A stretch of 64,000 bases of DNA from Glandiceps talaboti (Eukaryota; Hemichordata; Enteropneusta; Spengelidae), in assembly GCF_964340395.1 (NCBI RefSeq), contig NC_135568.1, positions 9,840,276 to 9,904,275 of the forward strand, given 5' to 3'. Each line of letters begins with the position of its first letter. Position 1 is the stretch's first letter. The position numbers were made by a program, and so were the translations under genes. The notes under the pieces were generated by a model. That model ran no database searches and was not told the origin of the DNA. It was given only the letters and a program-made list of their open reading frames with translations. Positions 60,882-64,000 of this stretch are shown here, one piece after another.

Positions 60882-60882
<1 letters not shown>

Positions 60883-62450
60883 TTTCTACCTCAGCGTTAT
60901 AAACTATAGCCGTGGAGAGTTTGATCATTAATGCAGGGAAAAAGCCAGAGTGAGACATATAGCATTAAATACCAACATATCTGGCAAAGTGTTAATACAG
61001 TCAGTGACTGGAGTTTGTTGACTTTTACAAGTACATGTGATCATGGCTCCTGAGTAGCTGCGGTATATAAAGTGTCTGACATTCTTCTTTGGCGGTACGC
61101 TACACTTACAGAACACTCGTCAACAAATATGACGATTCCGATTGAATTTTCCAAACACAAAAAGTGACTGAACCAAAAATGTGAATATTAATGTATATTT
61201 CTCAAATACTAATCTAAAATACAATCGAAAAATATCAAAAAGTTACAGGCAGACGAGATTTTTTATGAATCATGATTTGGCGGGAAAATGAGTGATGTAG
61301 GGATTGACCTCTTGCGCCATCAACCTCTCGGGACAAAAAATGCCGACCACTGAAAAGAATTATCTAAACACTAGTACAGTACTGTAAGTTTATTTAATTT
61401 CATACAAAGTCACATATTATAACTACAATGTAGTTATATAAAGTCATTTTTTCAAAAGATGATTTTGAATCCCCTGTTATTGGGGATGTAGTAAGAACTT
61501 TTATTTACTTGAGAGAAAAAATACATTACTGGACACATCCGCACATGACGTAGGTTGTTTTAAAAGACAATAGTCTAATAATTTCAAAAATTTTCAATGT
61601 TTTTCATTTTCTATACTTGTATAATTCTTAGTATCACCAGTTGCCTGTTTGCTGTCTTCTGTCTGTCTGTATACTAATACGTTATTTATGTATGTACGTG
61701 TATGTATATGTACGTATGTATATGTGTGTGCGTATGTGTCTGTGTGTGTGTTTGTCCATTTCACATACATATTAAAGAGAACATCTTTGTTCTACGTGCA
61801 CGATTGTCTTTTTAACAATCTAGTTTTACAATGTTAATTTTATATTCATCACGATTCCTTTTTAGTGGATCACGATTCACAATGTCTTCTAAATACGTTT
61901 TACAACCAATTCTTATTCTAATCAGATATATCTAGAAACAGGGCCACTTGGGAAAGTTCTGCGAGTGATGGATAGAGAAAATCACCCACGCCATGCTTCC
62001 GTCGAGAGAGCGCAGGGGAAGCGAAATATACGTGTCTGATTCATCGCAGAACGCAACGTGGTTTCATGCAAATCACACGGTATGTGTGCATTGGTCTTTG
62101 ATTGGTTGTCGTCATTGCCTGTGGTAACATACTATTTATATCTGTACTTACAATAGAGGTGGTTTGAGCTTTCTCACTTTCAATTCCTTGCTGGCAGCAC
62201 ATATGTCTGAAAATAGAGTTATCATTGTTGCAAACCTACCACACGTAGTTGATTTTTTTTTTAACGTATGGTGTAGGCCTACTAGATACAGGGGGTAACT
62301 CGTTTAAAAACGACCTGTACTCTTCAAATATAAATATGAATATAAGTATATGATAATTGTCTTAATAAATATTTGGATATATGGCTGTTATCAAATACAC
62401 ATCGTTATGTTATATCATATTACAGCTAGAAAAATTTAATAGCCTATGAG
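60882..62450. other. Upstream stretch with a promoter-like patch
   Basis: 61970-62150 combines CpG-rich sequence (GTCGAGAGAGCGCAGG), an octamer ATGCAAAT at about 62067, ATTGG boxes at about 62092 and 62101, and a TATTTATA at about 62133. No exon follows that I can recognise. Confidence 0.3.
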
Positions 62451-62451
62451 C

Positions 62452-62636
62452 TGATCATACATACATACATACATACATACATACATACATACATACATAC
62501 ATACATACATACATACATAGTACATACATACATACATACATACATACATACATACATACATACATACATACATACATACATACATACATACATACATACA
62601 TACATACATACATACATACACAGTTCCCCTCCACCG

Positions 62637-62669
<33 letters not shown>
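62452..62669. repeat. (CATA)n and (CA)n microsatellites
   Basis: About 165 bases of CATA repeat with one TAG interruption, a unique 20-base gap, then (CA)n at 62641-62668. Confidence 0.97.

Positions 62670-64000
<1,331 letters not shown>

Overview
This is an AT-rich, intron- and repeat-rich animal (metazoan) sequence, most likely from an invertebrate with long introns. Two split protein-coding genes can be read exon by exon with conserved splice phases, and both encode transcription factors. The organism cannot be named from the sequence. A marine invertebrate, perhaps a deuterostome, fits the gene families, the CTCF-like motifs and the tRNA-derived SINEs, but I hold this weakly.

Layout. (1) 1-3509: upstream flank or 5' intron, with a small family of hairpins near the left edge. 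(2) 3525-6465, + strand: four coding exons of a nuclear receptor of subfamily NR1, closest by eye to Rev-erb/E75 (NR1D/NR1E). It has 439 residues if it starts at the first ATG of the exon. A probable 3' UTR follows, holding a 30-bp minisatellite and a poly(A) signal near 8527. (3) About 8.5-14.2 kb: spacer between the tails of two convergent genes, with a foldback repeat, a long (ACAT)n/(AC)n tract and CTCF-like motifs. (4) 55474 down to 14710, - strand: an Sp-family (Sp1/Sp3/Sp4 class) zinc-finger gene in five coding exons, 691 residues, with conserved SP box, Gln-rich domain, Buttonhead box and three C2H2 fingers. (5) Its second intron is about 36.5 kb (17741-54260) and forms most of the window. 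It holds no recognisable gene. It does hold a piggyBac-like non-autonomous element with TTAA ends, a TTAA-bounded long hairpin, a hAT-like non-autonomous element, a smaller TA-bounded inverted-repeat element, two tRNA-derived SINEs, and many degenerate tandem duplications and microsatellites. (6) 55475-64000: 5' flank of the Sp gene, CpG-containing close to the gene, then very long (CT)n, (TA)n and (CATA)n tracts.

How the parts relate. The two genes are convergent. Four near-perfect CTCF-consensus sites lie around their facing 3' ends: the two nearer the receptor gene point left and the two nearer the Sp gene point right. This diverging layout is the arrangement described for chromatin domain borders, and it is the most interesting regulatory signal here. 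Perfect DR1 nuclear-receptor half-site pairs also occur downstream of and inside the Sp gene. No CRISPR array, operon, true tRNA or rRNA gene was seen, and I found no convincing evidence of a wholly new biological system.
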